From: Chitinophagaceae bacterium
GTDB taxonomy: Bacteria; Bacteroidota; Bacteroidia; Chitinophagales; Chitinophagaceae
Reading direction: 5' to 3'
NCBI GenBank assembly: GCA_016787065.1
Contig: JAEUVD010000018.1
Location: 186,001 to 250,000, forward strand
Length of the DNA: 64,000 nucleotides
The position numbers were made by a program, and so were the translations under genes. The notes under the pieces are model-generated. The model was not told the origin of the DNA, made no database searches, and was given only the letters and a program-made list of their open reading frames with translations. Of the stretch, positions 36,775-46,277 are shown in pieces (position 1 is the stretch's first letter; each line of letters begins with the position of its first letter).

Positions 36775-39700
36775 ATGAAGAAACTTTACGTTCTCCTTGT
36801 TGTGTTAGGCTTTTTATTAATTCAATACGAAACAAACGCGCAGTATTGTGTTCCTAACTACACATTTACTCCTTTTGGATGCTCCGATGCGAATGGAGGC
36901 GATGTTATAGATGACTTCTGGACAACTGGAGGTATCACGAACATCACTAACATGAACACAGGTTGTAACGGTGATTATACCTATTTCAATACCATGACTT
37001 GTTCGCAAACCATGGGTCAGCAGATTACGTTTAACCTTCAATGCGGACCAACCTTTGCACAAGGTTATAGAATTTGGATAGATTATAATAACGACTTTGA
37101 TTTTCAAGATCTGGGTGAAGATGTTTGGGCCTCTTCAGCCGCTACGTTAAACGTTCAAACTGCAACCTATACCATACCAACGGTTGGTATTACACCCGGT
37201 TTAAAACGGATGCGTATTGTAGGCAGATATAATACCGTACCAATTTCAACTGATGATTGTAACCAGAGTATGTCGTTTGGAGAAAGTGAAGATTATAACA
37301 TTAATATCCTTCCTTTAGCACAATACGACCCAGCCGTGTATTTCATTAGTCAGCCGGCAGGTAACTGTTTTTCTGCCAGTCAAGCCTTTCAAGTAAGACT
37401 AAAGAATTATGGCTCTTCACCTATTGTTCTTTCTGCTACACAAAAAATTATTGTAACCCTAAACGTAAATGGCCCTGGTGGTTTAGTAACCTATGATACC
37501 ACGTTATCAAGTGGCACCCTACCTGCTTTAGGAGCCGATTCCATAGTTGCTCTTTTCCTACCTGCTTTCAATAATGCACTTAATTTATATCAAGGTGGAA
37601 GTTACTCTATCAATACAAGTTTAACCTGTATCGGTTTTGCAAACGGACTTGTTTCGGATGATTCGTTAACGGTTCCAATAACCTTAGTCAATTATCGACC
37701 GCAACAAGGACCAACCTATAATCTTTGTCAGTATGCCAGTATACCTTTCGGACAAGGTTTATCGGTCAGTGGGTGTGCTACACCATTTTCCGACTCCGTA
37801 ACAATCAACTTTACGGTAACACCATGTATCGATAATGTGGGTGCTACCGGCTTCGGAACATCAACCACAGCACCTGCCAATTGTGCCAATCAATTTGCGT
37901 GCACCTTTGCGTCGGGCATACTTCCCTCGCTACCGGTTGGAGCTTATTTCATTCAACCTTCTAAATTAACCATTACTAATTTATCGTCTAGTTTCCCTAC
38001 CGAGTGTCGGTTCAATGTGTTTGGAGCTATTCCGGATGGCCCAACGTTGTATTCCGGTTGTCCTACCCCTTACAATGTTGGAGCCGGTGATATCAATGTT
38101 GGAGGCTCCACCGCTGGCCCAGCAAATAATTTCACCTATACGCGAAACATTCCAACAACGGGTATTTCGGCTATGTATTCAAACTTGATTCCTGGGAATA
38201 CGGTAAATATTGGGTATTTTGAATTGTGGAACGACTTACCTGCGGCTTCCGATATTGGAGTGAATGCCTCAGGCCCAACCGTTGTAACCTTGAAAATTTA
38301 TTACCAATATGTGCCACCTAATTACGAGTGGTATGATGTAGCTTTTGGAGGAACTTCTATTTATAATCTTTCTCCTTTCAACCCCATGGTTACTCCTAAT
38401 GCTGTGGTAAATAATTCAAATGTTCCGGGTACTTATATTTTTTATGCCGCCTGTAGTGGATCTTCTAACTGTCGAATTGCTGATACCTTAAAAATTAACC
38501 CAGCACCTACCGTATTTCAGGATACGCTAAATGCTTGTGAGAGTATTTCTTCCAGTAATACAGCTATCGTAGATTTAACCTCGTTAAACAGTTCTGTTTC
38601 CGGTGGCTTACCTTATGATAGTTTATTATATTATTACGATCAGGCAACACTTAGTTTGGTAATGCCACAAAACGCCGATACTACGGGAAGCATCGTACTT
38701 TATTCCAAAATTTATAAAGGACTATGTGCTGCAACGGATTCTGTTTTAGTGTATGTGAACAGCACACCGGAATTGGTATTAACGAATAACAGTCCGCTAC
38801 TCTGTGCTCCAAATTCAGGTAATGCGGTTGATTATATTAATCCGTTTAGTTTCACACCCATTGGGTCGGATACCTTATTTTTCCAGGATGCCGCTTGTAC
38901 ACAGCCCTATCCCAATCCGAATTATATTACCTCCGCCGATTCGGTTTATATCGTTATGATAACCAACAATAATCCTTCCTGTGCTGATACATCAGGCTTG
39001 TTCATGGATGTGGCAACCTCTTCTAATTTAATTGTAAATCAAAACAATAGTTTAATTTCCAATTGTAGTAGCACCGATCCGATTCCTACCAACTATAATA
39101 CATTTGCCGATGGACAAATGATGAATGTTTTCAATTCATCCGACTGTAAGAAGATAGTTCGAATACATGATGTAACGAACGGTACTTCTCTTGGAACTAC
39201 CGCCGTAAACGAATGGATTGAATGCCCTACACCATATTATAATGGCCAACCTTATATTAATCGTCATTTCCAAATTACCCCAACTAACCAAGATAGCGCG
39301 GAAGTGTGTTTATACATTTTAGATGATGATGTAGCCCAATACAATTTTGATATATCAAGTTCTGCTTGGCCACAAATTGTAACGCCAAGTTTGAGTAATG
39401 TTTGTATAACCAAAGTTGATAATGGTGATATTACCGATCCGGCTCACACCTTCTCTGTAATTCCTAGTAACGATATTACGGTAAGTTACGACCCAACGTA
39501 TCAGGTGTACAGTTTATGCTTCCAAGTTAGTAGCTTCTCTTATTTCTATTGTCATACTTGTAATAGCCCTATGCAAGTGGCTCTTCCTGTTAATTGGAAA
39601 TCGTTCACTGGTCGTAGAGTTGAAAATACTAGCGTTTTGAATTGGATTACTTCTTCTGAAAAAAACAACAATTACTTTGTAGTAGAACATAGTAAAGATG

Positions 39701-40143
39701 CAAAGAACTACAATATAGTGAGTACTCCTATTAAAAGTAAAGGTCTTAATGGAAATAGTGACGTTGAGTTAAGTTACGATTTTACGCATCGAACACCAAA
39801 TGAAGGCCATAACTATTACCGTGTTCGTCAGTTCGATATTGACGGTAAAGAAAGTCTTACTAAGGTAGTGGATGTTTATTTCGGTAATGATACACGTGTT
39901 ACCGTTTACCCAAATCCTGCGCAGCAACAAGTAAATGTAGCCATTCAGGTTCAGAAAAATACGCAAGCCGACATTCAGATAATTGACGCTACGGGTAGAG
40001 TGGTAAAATCAACCCATACTGCATTAAGTAACGGCGACAATACCATAACCTTTGATATTCAGAATTTAGCCAATGGGGTTTATCAACTCAAAGTGAGTAA
40101 TGATAAAGGACTGTACTACTCCGAAAAAATAACTAAGAACTAA
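36775..40143 (+). CDS. Large T9SS-secreted GEVED-domain protein, paralogue 1
   Basis: 1122 aa with signal peptide MKKLYVLLVVLGFLLIQYET then NAQ. Residues about 98-178 form a GEVED domain (YRIWIDYNNDFDFQDLGEDV, GLKRMRIVGRYN and FGESEDYNINIL). A CARDB-like region and a lectin-like beta domain follow (about 180-540, with YASIPFGQGLSVSGCATPFS). Several Ig-like or PKD-like segments, then LPVNWKSFTGRRVENTSVLN lead to the C-terminal T9SS domain (VYPNPAQQQVNVAIQV to NGVYQLKVSNDKG). It shares layout and many motifs with the next gene, indicating tandem duplication. Surface or secreted; function unknown. Confidence 0.9.
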   Translation: MKKLYVLLVVLGFLLIQYETNAQYCVPNYTFTPFGCSDANGGDVIDDFWTTGGITNITNMNTGCNGDYTYFNTMTCSQTMGQQITFNLQCGPTFAQGYRIWIDYNNDFDFQDLGEDVWASSAATLNVQTATYTIPTVGITPGLKRMRIVGRYNTVPISTDDCNQSMSFGESEDYNINILPLAQYDPAVYFISQPAGNCFSASQAFQVRLKNYGSSPIVLSATQKIIVTLNVNGPGGLVTYDTTLSSGTLPALGADSIVALFLPAFNNALNLYQGGSYSINTSLTCIGFANGLVSDDSLTVPITLVNYRPQQGPTYNLCQYASIPFGQGLSVSGCATPFSDSVTINFTVTPCIDNVGATGFGTSTTAPANCANQFACTFASGILPSLPVGAYFIQPSKLTITNLSSSFPTECRFNVFGAIPDGPTLYSGCPTPYNVGAGDINVGGSTAGPANNFTYTRNIPTTGISAMYSNLIPGNTVNIGYFELWNDLPAASDIGVNASGPTVVTLKIYYQYVPPNYEWYDVAFGGTSIYNLSPFNPMVTPNAVVNNSNVPGTYIFYAACSGSSNCRIADTLKINPAPTVFQDTLNACESISSSNTAIVDLTSLNSSVSGGLPYDSLLYYYDQATLSLVMPQNADTTGSIVLYSKIYKGLCAATDSVLVYVNSTPELVLTNNSPLLCAPNSGNAVDYINPFSFTPIGSDTLFFQDAACTQPYPNPNYITSADSVYIVMITNNNPSCADTSGLFMDVATSSNLIVNQNNSLISNCSSTDPIPTNYNTFADGQMMNVFNSSDCKKIVRIHDVTNGTSLGTTAVNEWIECPTPYYNGQPYINRHFQITPTNQDSAEVCLYILDDDVAQYNFDISSSAWPQIVTPSLSNVCITKVDNGDITDPAHTFSVIPSNDITVSYDPTYQVYSLCFQVSSFSYFYCHTCNSPMQVALPVNWKSFTGRRVENTSVLNWITSSEKNNNYFVVEHSKDAKNYNIVSTPIKSKGLNGNSDVELSYDFTHRTPNEGHNYYRVRQFDIDGKESLTKVVDVYFGNDTRVTVYPNPAQQQVNVAIQVQKNTQADIQIIDATGRVVKSTHTALSNGDNTITFDIQNLANGVYQLKVSNDKGLYYSEKITKN

Positions 40144-40165
40144 ACGCATTATGTAAATAACCTCT

Positions 40166-40196
40166 AAAAAGTACCTGTTCATTCAGGTACTTTTTT
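40166..40196 (+). terminator. Intrinsic terminator between the GEVED paralogues
   Basis: AAAAAGTACCTG pairs with CAGGTACTTTTT around a TTCATT loop, and Ts continue. The two paralogous genes therefore have separate transcripts, although the terminator lies only 32 nt before the next ATG. Confidence 0.88.
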
Positions 40197-40227
40197 CGTA
40201 ATTTGCTTTCTTTTAAAAATATCGAAT

Positions 40228-43200
40228 ATGAAAAAAATTCTATTCCTAGTTGTTCTATCATTCATTTTTGTTGTACCGGGAATTCAGGCACAGTATTGTC
40301 CGTGTACCAATGCCGGAGGCACTTGTATTACGAATGTTACCTTAAATACCTTAAACAATACAACCACGGGTTGTTCAGCGGGAAATTATTCGCAACAATT
40401 GGCTACTACCAATTTAACACAAGGTGGATCTTATATTGTTTCCGTTACGTGTGCATCGAATGCCATCGTTTCTGTTTGGATAGATTATAATCACAACTTC
40501 ACTTTTGAAGCTACGGAGTGGGTACAACCTTACACTTCTGCTACTACGGGAACTGCTACTATTAGCGTTCCTGCTAATGCGGTACCAGGTGTAACCGGCA
40601 TGCGGGTTAGAAGTCGAATTGCTAATCTTCAAAACGGCCCAACCGATCCATGCCTCGCTATGGGTTCAGGAGAAACTGAAGATTATAATATCACTATCGT
40701 TTCTACAACTCCATGTTCCGGACAACCAATAGCAGGTACAACTACGGTAAACAATCCATCACCATGTATCGGCCAACAAGTAATTTTAGGAATTTCAGGT
40801 AATACTTTTAACGGTGGTTTGGTATATCAATGGCTAAGTTCACCAACAGGCAACCCAGGTACCTGGGTTCCGGTAGCCGGTGCGAATGGGCCATTTTATG
40901 TTACTTCCTTAACCGGCAATACATGCTTTCGCTGTGTAGTAACTTGTACTAATAATAATTTGTTCGATACATCCTCTTCAGTTTGTATAAACCCGGGTGT
41001 GTACACGCCATACTCCACTTGCTACTGTCCATGTACCCATGTTGGTTCATCACCTTGTATTACGAACGTCAATTTTGGTACCTTAAATCATACCACAACC
41101 GGATGTAGCGGAACGAGTAATTATAATTTCTTTACAACCGCACCTATTCCCAATTTGGTTCAAGGGCAAAATTATATGTTTACGGTTACTACCGTCGCGA
41201 ATGCTATTACGTCTGTTTGGATAGATTATAACCATAACGCTGTTTTCGAACCATCAGAATGGTATCAGCCCGCAACCAGTGCAACTATTGGTGACACCTT
41301 AATTACTATACCCTTAACTTCATTACCCGGACAAACCAGAATGCGCGTTCGTAGTCGTTTACCCGGCAATCAAAACGGTTCGGGAGCCGCTTGTATCGCC
41401 ATGGGTTCGGGTGAAACAGAAGATTTTATTATTAATATTTTACCTGCTGCTAATCACGATCCGGCGGTTACAGCACTCAATACACCAACAGGTAATTGCT
41501 TTTCTGCCAATTCAAATTGTAGTGTTACACTTACCAATTTCGGACAGTTTCCTATTAACTGTGCGAATAATAACATAACAGTATATTTGAACATTAACGG
41601 ACCGAATGGTTTTCATCAGGATAGCATCGTTGTTAATACCGGAATATTGCAAGCTGCTGCCCTAAATACCTTGAACGTTATTATCCCGAATGTGAACTTT
41701 TATGCGGGAGGAACTTATACCATTAATACATCACTTAAAATAGATACCACTGGATCAGTGTACAATGGTTTATTGCAAGATGACTCACTAGCATCGCCCA
41801 TTTCAATACAAAACTTTCGCCCTACCCCAGGACCAGTTTATAACTTATGTCAAGGTTCTAGTATCCCCTTCGGACAAGGCTTAACCGTGAGTGGTTGCGC
41901 CACGCCAATCATCGATTCGGTTACCATTAATTTTACCCTAACACCAAGTGGTAATAATCCTTGTAACCCTTCTATGAATAATAACCCACTCGGATCTTGT
42001 TTAATGGGTACCGCCATACTTCCTAATTTACCCAATCCTACCTTTATTTCTGCGGTTATGAAAGTAACCAATTTGGCAACCGTTAATGGTGGTTTTGCGA
42101 ATCAAATACGATTGCCGTTATTCAAAGGTTCCGTTCCCATTCCGAATACTAGTAATGTTTTTGTTTCAGCCGGTCCGGGTTCAACCTTAAACGCATCTAC
42201 TAATTTTACTTGGCAATCTACCATTCCTAACCTGATAGTTTCAAATATTTTTGACTCCTTAGGTGCCGGTGGCCTTCTCAAGCTTGGATATTATAGTACG
42301 TGGTTAGGCAATGCAACTACCAATGGTTTTCAATTGAATGCCGGTGGATTACCTTCCGTAGCCAGTCTGAAATTAGTGTATAGTTATGTGCCGAATAATT
42401 ATGCGTGGTTTGAATCATCGTTCGGTGGTAGTGCTATATCAACAGCATCACCATTCAACCCACTTTCTACCCCTAATAGTATTGTAAATAGTTCGAATAC
42501 TCCCGGAGATTATATATTTTGGGTCGCTTGTGGCCCATCACCTGTTTGTAGAGTTGCCGATACCTTACGAATTAACCCTACACCTGTGGCGAATGATGTA
42601 ACGCTTAGTACTTGTGAAACAAGTGTGGCTAGTAATACCGGAATTTTTGATATTACCTCTATTAACTCACAGGTGAATGCACTTTTAACACCACAGTATT
42701 TTTACGACCAAGGTAACTACCTTCCAATTCCTACACCTAATGCGCATGCCAGTGGCACATCGGATATTTATGCAACCGTAATAGAGCCCGCTACAGGTTG
42801 TTCCGATATGTCGTTAGTTCATTTAACTACCGATACCTTACCAGATATTCAAACAGCTACACAAGGTTTAATTTGTTCGCCAGCCACGTTAAACGCTGCT
42901 AACTTAATCAACTACAGTTTTAGTGTTATACCTGCTAACTCTAATATAACGTATTGGGCAGATGCCTCTTGTACCATACCTCACCCGAACCCTACCAATA
43001 TATCAACAGCAGGTTCAGTTTATATCGTAGTGGCCACCAATACAACACCATCGTGTAAAGACACTGCAGAGGGTATCGTAAATATATCGGCTGCAAGCGA
43101 TGATATCGTGAATCAATTTTATATTGGCTCTTTTACGTATTCTAGTCCTACCTCACAAGACCCCGTAAGCACTTCGGTGCGTTCGTTTCTTGACGGACAA

Positions 43201-44223
43201 ACCGGTGATATCTATACAGCAAACTGTAAGAAATTTGTAGAAATTACCGATCTGGTAAATGGTAATAACCTTGGTAACGTTTCTGCTGATATTATCATTT
43301 CGGATAGCATCTTAAAACACAATGGTCAACCTTATGTAAAAAGGGTGTATAAGGTTACGCCTACGAACCAAGACAGTGCTCAAATTTGTTTGTATTATTT
43401 ACAAGAAGATTTCAACGAATATAATGTTGAAGCCAGTCAAACTTTTTGGCCGGATTTAGCGAATCCTACTATGAATAACTTAGCTATAAGTAAGGTAGAC
43501 AATGGCGATATTTTCACACCAGGACATTCGGTTACCGTTTTATCCGGAACCGATTTAACTACGTCTTATAATGCATCGAATGAAGTTTGGAAGGTCTGCT
43601 TTCATGTTGATAGTTTTAGTTATTTCTATGCGCATTCTATAAACCCAGGTAATGCTGCTTTAGGAATTACATGGAAACGATTTACTGCACAACGTGCCGA
43701 TCAAATTTCGGTGTTGAATTGGATTACTTCGATGGAGAAAAATTCAGATTATTTTATAGTTGAAAGAAGTCATGATGGATTAATCTTCAATCCAATTTCT
43801 TCAAAAATTCCTTCTCAAGCAATAGGTGGCCATAGTGAATCGGAACTAAGTTATAACTTCAACGATCTTACTCCTTTAGATGGTCATAACTACTATCGTA
43901 TCCGTCAGTTTGATCTAGACGGAAAAGAAAATTTGAGTAAAACGCTGGATGTTTATTTCGGCACAGATAGTAAGATTTCAATTTATCCAAATCCTGCGCA
44001 AGATATTATTCATGCTACGATTCAGGTTACCAAAGGAGGCCCGGCGAATATTGAAATTATGGATGCCTCCGGAAGAATAGTTCAACGTGTACAAACGTCC
44101 TTACAAGCGGGAACGAACAATGTTAATATACCTATTCATGATTTAGCGAGTGGCGTATACCTTATTAAAGTTAGTAACGATAAAGGAATGCGATATAGCC
44201 AAACCATTCGGAAGAATAATTAA
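40228..44223 (+). CDS. Large T9SS-secreted GEVED-domain protein, paralogue 2 with two GEVED domains
   Basis: 1331 aa with signal peptide MKKILFLVVLSFIFVVPGIQ then AQ. It has two GEVED units: about 70-157 (SVWIDYNHNFTFEATEWVQP to GSGETEDYNITIV) and about 320-407 (SVWIDYNHNAVFEPSEWYQP to GSGETEDFIINIL), separated by an Ig-like domain. From about 410 it runs parallel to paralogue 1 (SSIPFGQGLTVSGCATPIID, VPNNYAWFESSFGGSAIST, ITWKRFTAQRADQISVLNWI) to a T9SS domain (IYPNPAQDIIHATIQV to SGVYLIKVSNDKG). The extra N-terminal GEVED and Ig-like units explain its greater length. Confidence 0.9.
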   Translation: MKKILFLVVLSFIFVVPGIQAQYCPCTNAGGTCITNVTLNTLNNTTTGCSAGNYSQQLATTNLTQGGSYIVSVTCASNAIVSVWIDYNHNFTFEATEWVQPYTSATTGTATISVPANAVPGVTGMRVRSRIANLQNGPTDPCLAMGSGETEDYNITIVSTTPCSGQPIAGTTTVNNPSPCIGQQVILGISGNTFNGGLVYQWLSSPTGNPGTWVPVAGANGPFYVTSLTGNTCFRCVVTCTNNNLFDTSSSVCINPGVYTPYSTCYCPCTHVGSSPCITNVNFGTLNHTTTGCSGTSNYNFFTTAPIPNLVQGQNYMFTVTTVANAITSVWIDYNHNAVFEPSEWYQPATSATIGDTLITIPLTSLPGQTRMRVRSRLPGNQNGSGAACIAMGSGETEDFIINILPAANHDPAVTALNTPTGNCFSANSNCSVTLTNFGQFPINCANNNITVYLNINGPNGFHQDSIVVNTGILQAAALNTLNVIIPNVNFYAGGTYTINTSLKIDTTGSVYNGLLQDDSLASPISIQNFRPTPGPVYNLCQGSSIPFGQGLTVSGCATPIIDSVTINFTLTPSGNNPCNPSMNNNPLGSCLMGTAILPNLPNPTFISAVMKVTNLATVNGGFANQIRLPLFKGSVPIPNTSNVFVSAGPGSTLNASTNFTWQSTIPNLIVSNIFDSLGAGGLLKLGYYSTWLGNATTNGFQLNAGGLPSVASLKLVYSYVPNNYAWFESSFGGSAISTASPFNPLSTPNSIVNSSNTPGDYIFWVACGPSPVCRVADTLRINPTPVANDVTLSTCETSVASNTGIFDITSINSQVNALLTPQYFYDQGNYLPIPTPNAHASGTSDIYATVIEPATGCSDMSLVHLTTDTLPDIQTATQGLICSPATLNAANLINYSFSVIPANSNITYWADASCTIPHPNPTNISTAGSVYIVVATNTTPSCKDTAEGIVNISAASDDIVNQFYIGSFTYSSPTSQDPVSTSVRSFLDGQTGDIYTANCKKFVEITDLVNGNNLGNVSADIIISDSILKHNGQPYVKRVYKVTPTNQDSAQICLYYLQEDFNEYNVEASQTFWPDLANPTMNNLAISKVDNGDIFTPGHSVTVLSGTDLTTSYNASNEVWKVCFHVDSFSYFYAHSINPGNAALGITWKRFTAQRADQISVLNWITSMEKNSDYFIVERSHDGLIFNPISSKIPSQAIGGHSESELSYNFNDLTPLDGHNYYRIRQFDLDGKENLSKTLDVYFGTDSKISIYPNPAQDIIHATIQVTKGGPANIEIMDASGRIVQRVQTSLQAGTNNVNIPIHDLASGVYLIKVSNDKGMRYSQTIRKNN

Positions 44224-44227
44224 CACA

Positions 44228-44262
44228 AAGTTTGTTGAACTAACAAAGCAAACAACAAACTT
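44228..44262. other. Inverted repeat after paralogue 2
   Basis: AAGTTTGTTG (44228-44237) and CAACAAACTT (44253-44262) form a perfect 10-bp stem with a 15-nt loop, starting 4 nt after the stop codon. No T-tract follows, so it may stabilise the mRNA 3' end more than terminate transcription. Confidence 0.55.
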
Positions 44263-44515
44263 CGGGTTAACTCAACAGATAACAATTCTCTTTAGATAAC
44301 TATTTTGCGTATTAATGTAGACGAATACACTTCTAAGGTAACAACCATGTTCTAAAATTTCGAAGTAGCATATCGAAGAATGACGTTAGAAGTATACAAC
44401 CTCGTGAAAAGCAAAGCGTACTATTTCACAGAAAATCAATAGTTTATTTTCTCAGTCTGATAAGCTAAATCATCATGTTGTAATTTCATTTATATTCACC
44501 CATTCATAACCCTAT

Positions 44516-45523
44516 ATGCACGCCGGTAAATCATACAAATTTTCAGAATTTATTCTTTGGACAAGAAGAAATATCTACGTTGCACTGATTATTGGAATCA
44601 TACCTGTTTTTATCTATCAAACCATTGGAATAAAATGGTTAGCAATACCTTGGACGGTAGTTGCCTTGCTCGGAACGGCCACAGCCTTTCTTGTTGGTTT
44701 TAAAAATACACAAACTTATAACCGTACTTGGGAAGCCCGACAGATTTGGGGTGCCATACTCAATAGCAGCCGTGCCTGGGGCGTTATGAGTCGTGATTTT
44801 TTAAACAATCCAAGTAAAACGAAAGAACTCGTTTACCGCCATTTTGCATGGCTCACTGCGATGCGTTATGCCATGCGCGATACACGAAATTGGGAAACCG
44901 TAAGTAAAACCTATAACCAAGAATATAAATCGTTCTATACCATTCCGGAAAGAGAAACAAGTCTCGAGGAAGAATTAAAAAAGTACCTTTCTGAAAAGGA
45001 ATTGAACTATATTCTTTCTACCAAAAACAGAGCCGCACAATTGCTAAGCTTGCAAGGTAAAACAACCAAGGAGCTTTACGACAATCAAGAAATCGATAGT
45101 TTACAATTTGTTGAAATGCAAAAAATGATTAAAGACCTTTACGATCAACAAGGTAAGAGTGAACGAATTAAGAATTTTCCTTACCCTCGTCAATTCGCAA
45201 CTATAAATAATTTCTTTATAAAGTTATTTTGTATTCTTCTACCCTTTGGAATGCTTAAAGAATTCGACAAGTTGAATGATGCAACCATGGGCTTCATGCA
45301 TGGTTATATGGTTTGGTTAGTTGTTCCGTTTAGTGTTTTAATATCATGGGTTTATACATCATTGGAACAAGTTGGAGAAAGTACGGAAAACCCTTTTGAA
45401 GGAAGTGCGAATGACGTGCCGATTTCTCAAATGAGTAGAACGATCGAAATCGACCTTCGTGAAATGCTTGGTGAAACAGATTTACCTCCAGCCTTGCAAC
45501 CAAAAAACAATATCATATTATAA
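44516..45523 (+). CDS. Bestrophin-family anion channel
   Basis: 335 aa matching the bestrophin/UPF0187 family of pentameric chloride or bicarbonate channels. The first helix region ILWTRRNIYVALIIGIIPVF is followed by IPWTVVALLGTATAFLVGFK, then NTQTYNRTWEARQIWGAILN, the most conserved family stretch. Later helices are FFIKLFCILLPFGMLKEF and MVWLVVPFSVLISWVYTSLE, then EQVGESTENPFEGSANDVPI, the family NPF(E/D) region. The downstream carbonic-anhydrase-like gene begins 10 nt after the stop, so the two form one transcription unit and bicarbonate is a likely substrate. Confidence 0.92.
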   Translation: MHAGKSYKFSEFILWTRRNIYVALIIGIIPVFIYQTIGIKWLAIPWTVVALLGTATAFLVGFKNTQTYNRTWEARQIWGAILNSSRAWGVMSRDFLNNPSKTKELVYRHFAWLTAMRYAMRDTRNWETVSKTYNQEYKSFYTIPERETSLEEELKKYLSEKELNYILSTKNRAAQLLSLQGKTTKELYDNQEIDSLQFVEMQKMIKDLYDQQGKSERIKNFPYPRQFATINNFFIKLFCILLPFGMLKEFDKLNDATMGFMHGYMVWLVVPFSVLISWVYTSLEQVGESTENPFEGSANDVPISQMSRTIEIDLREMLGETDLPPALQPKNNIIL

Positions 45524-45533
45524 ATATTGCACA

Positions 45534-46277
45534 ATGAAAAAAAGAGAGAAACTAGACATTATACATCAGTGGTATCCGAAAGCAATCACTACAATCGATA
45601 GCGTAAATAAGGTAATCGATTTTGTGGAATGTGAATTAGATCTAGAACCAAGACAAGTTATGTTAGCCGATAGTATTTGCAGCGATGATGTAAATAGCAT
45701 CCAATATCCGGCACGAACACAAGAATTTCTCGGTCCATTTAAAATGGGAGGCTTAGATGGTTATCCGTTTACAGGCCTAACAGGTATGGGAGCCTTCGCT
45801 AGTCATGTACCCGACGAAGGAGCTGTGTTTATTTATTATGGGCCTCATATTGGCATCACTAAAAATGGAACCTTAGGTGAAATACATCGTTTCGGACAAA
45901 GTAAAAATAGTGGATGCTGTGGAGCTGCTAAAGGAGCTTTACATAAACTAAATAACAATTTGATTCAGGAAGGTGTTATTACCGAACTAGATTATCAAAT
46001 GAATACCATTGAACAAATATTGTATAAAGCTAAGGATAGAATATTACCTGCTGCGAGTCCGTTATTTGAGGCTACCGAAGTAATTTACGAAGCCATTGAT
46101 AAACGCATCAACGAATTAGTAAACCAAACAAAATATAATTGTAAGTATGTAATTTTGGGTGGAGCCATTCTAATTAATAGTGATAGCGATATGGGTTCGT
46201 TTACCGAAGTACGACGATTTGAAGTGATCGATTTGGGTACCAATCAGCGAAAAGATTATATCAGTACCTTCCTGTAA
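45534..46277 (+). CDS. LCIB-type (theta/beta-fold) carbonic anhydrase homologue
   Basis: 247 aa from ATG 45534; the longer frame from 45459 would overlap the bestrophin gene. The protein resembles algal limiting-CO2-inducible protein LCIB and its bacterial relatives: SICSDDVNS (47-55), FLGPFKMGGLDGYPFTGLTG (65-84), HVPDEG (91-96), YYGPHIGITKNG (101-112), RFGQ (119-122) and SGCCGAAKGAL (126-136). Cys49, His105 and Cys128 or Cys129 are candidate zinc ligands; Asp51/52 and Arg119 are candidate catalytic residues. No signal peptide, so cytoplasmic. The predicted reaction is CO2 hydration to bicarbonate. Some LCIB homologues are inactive in vitro, so activity is uncertain. Its stop abuts the convergent nadE stop with no base between. 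Confidence 0.85.
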   Translation: MKKREKLDIIHQWYPKAITTIDSVNKVIDFVECELDLEPRQVMLADSICSDDVNSIQYPARTQEFLGPFKMGGLDGYPFTGLTGMGAFASHVPDEGAVFIYYGPHIGITKNGTLGEIHRFGQSKNSGCCGAAKGALHKLNNNLIQEGVITELDYQMNTIEQILYKAKDRILPAASPLFEATEVIYEAIDKRINELVNQTKYNCKYVILGGAILINSDSDMGSFTEVRRFEVIDLGTNQRKDYISTFL

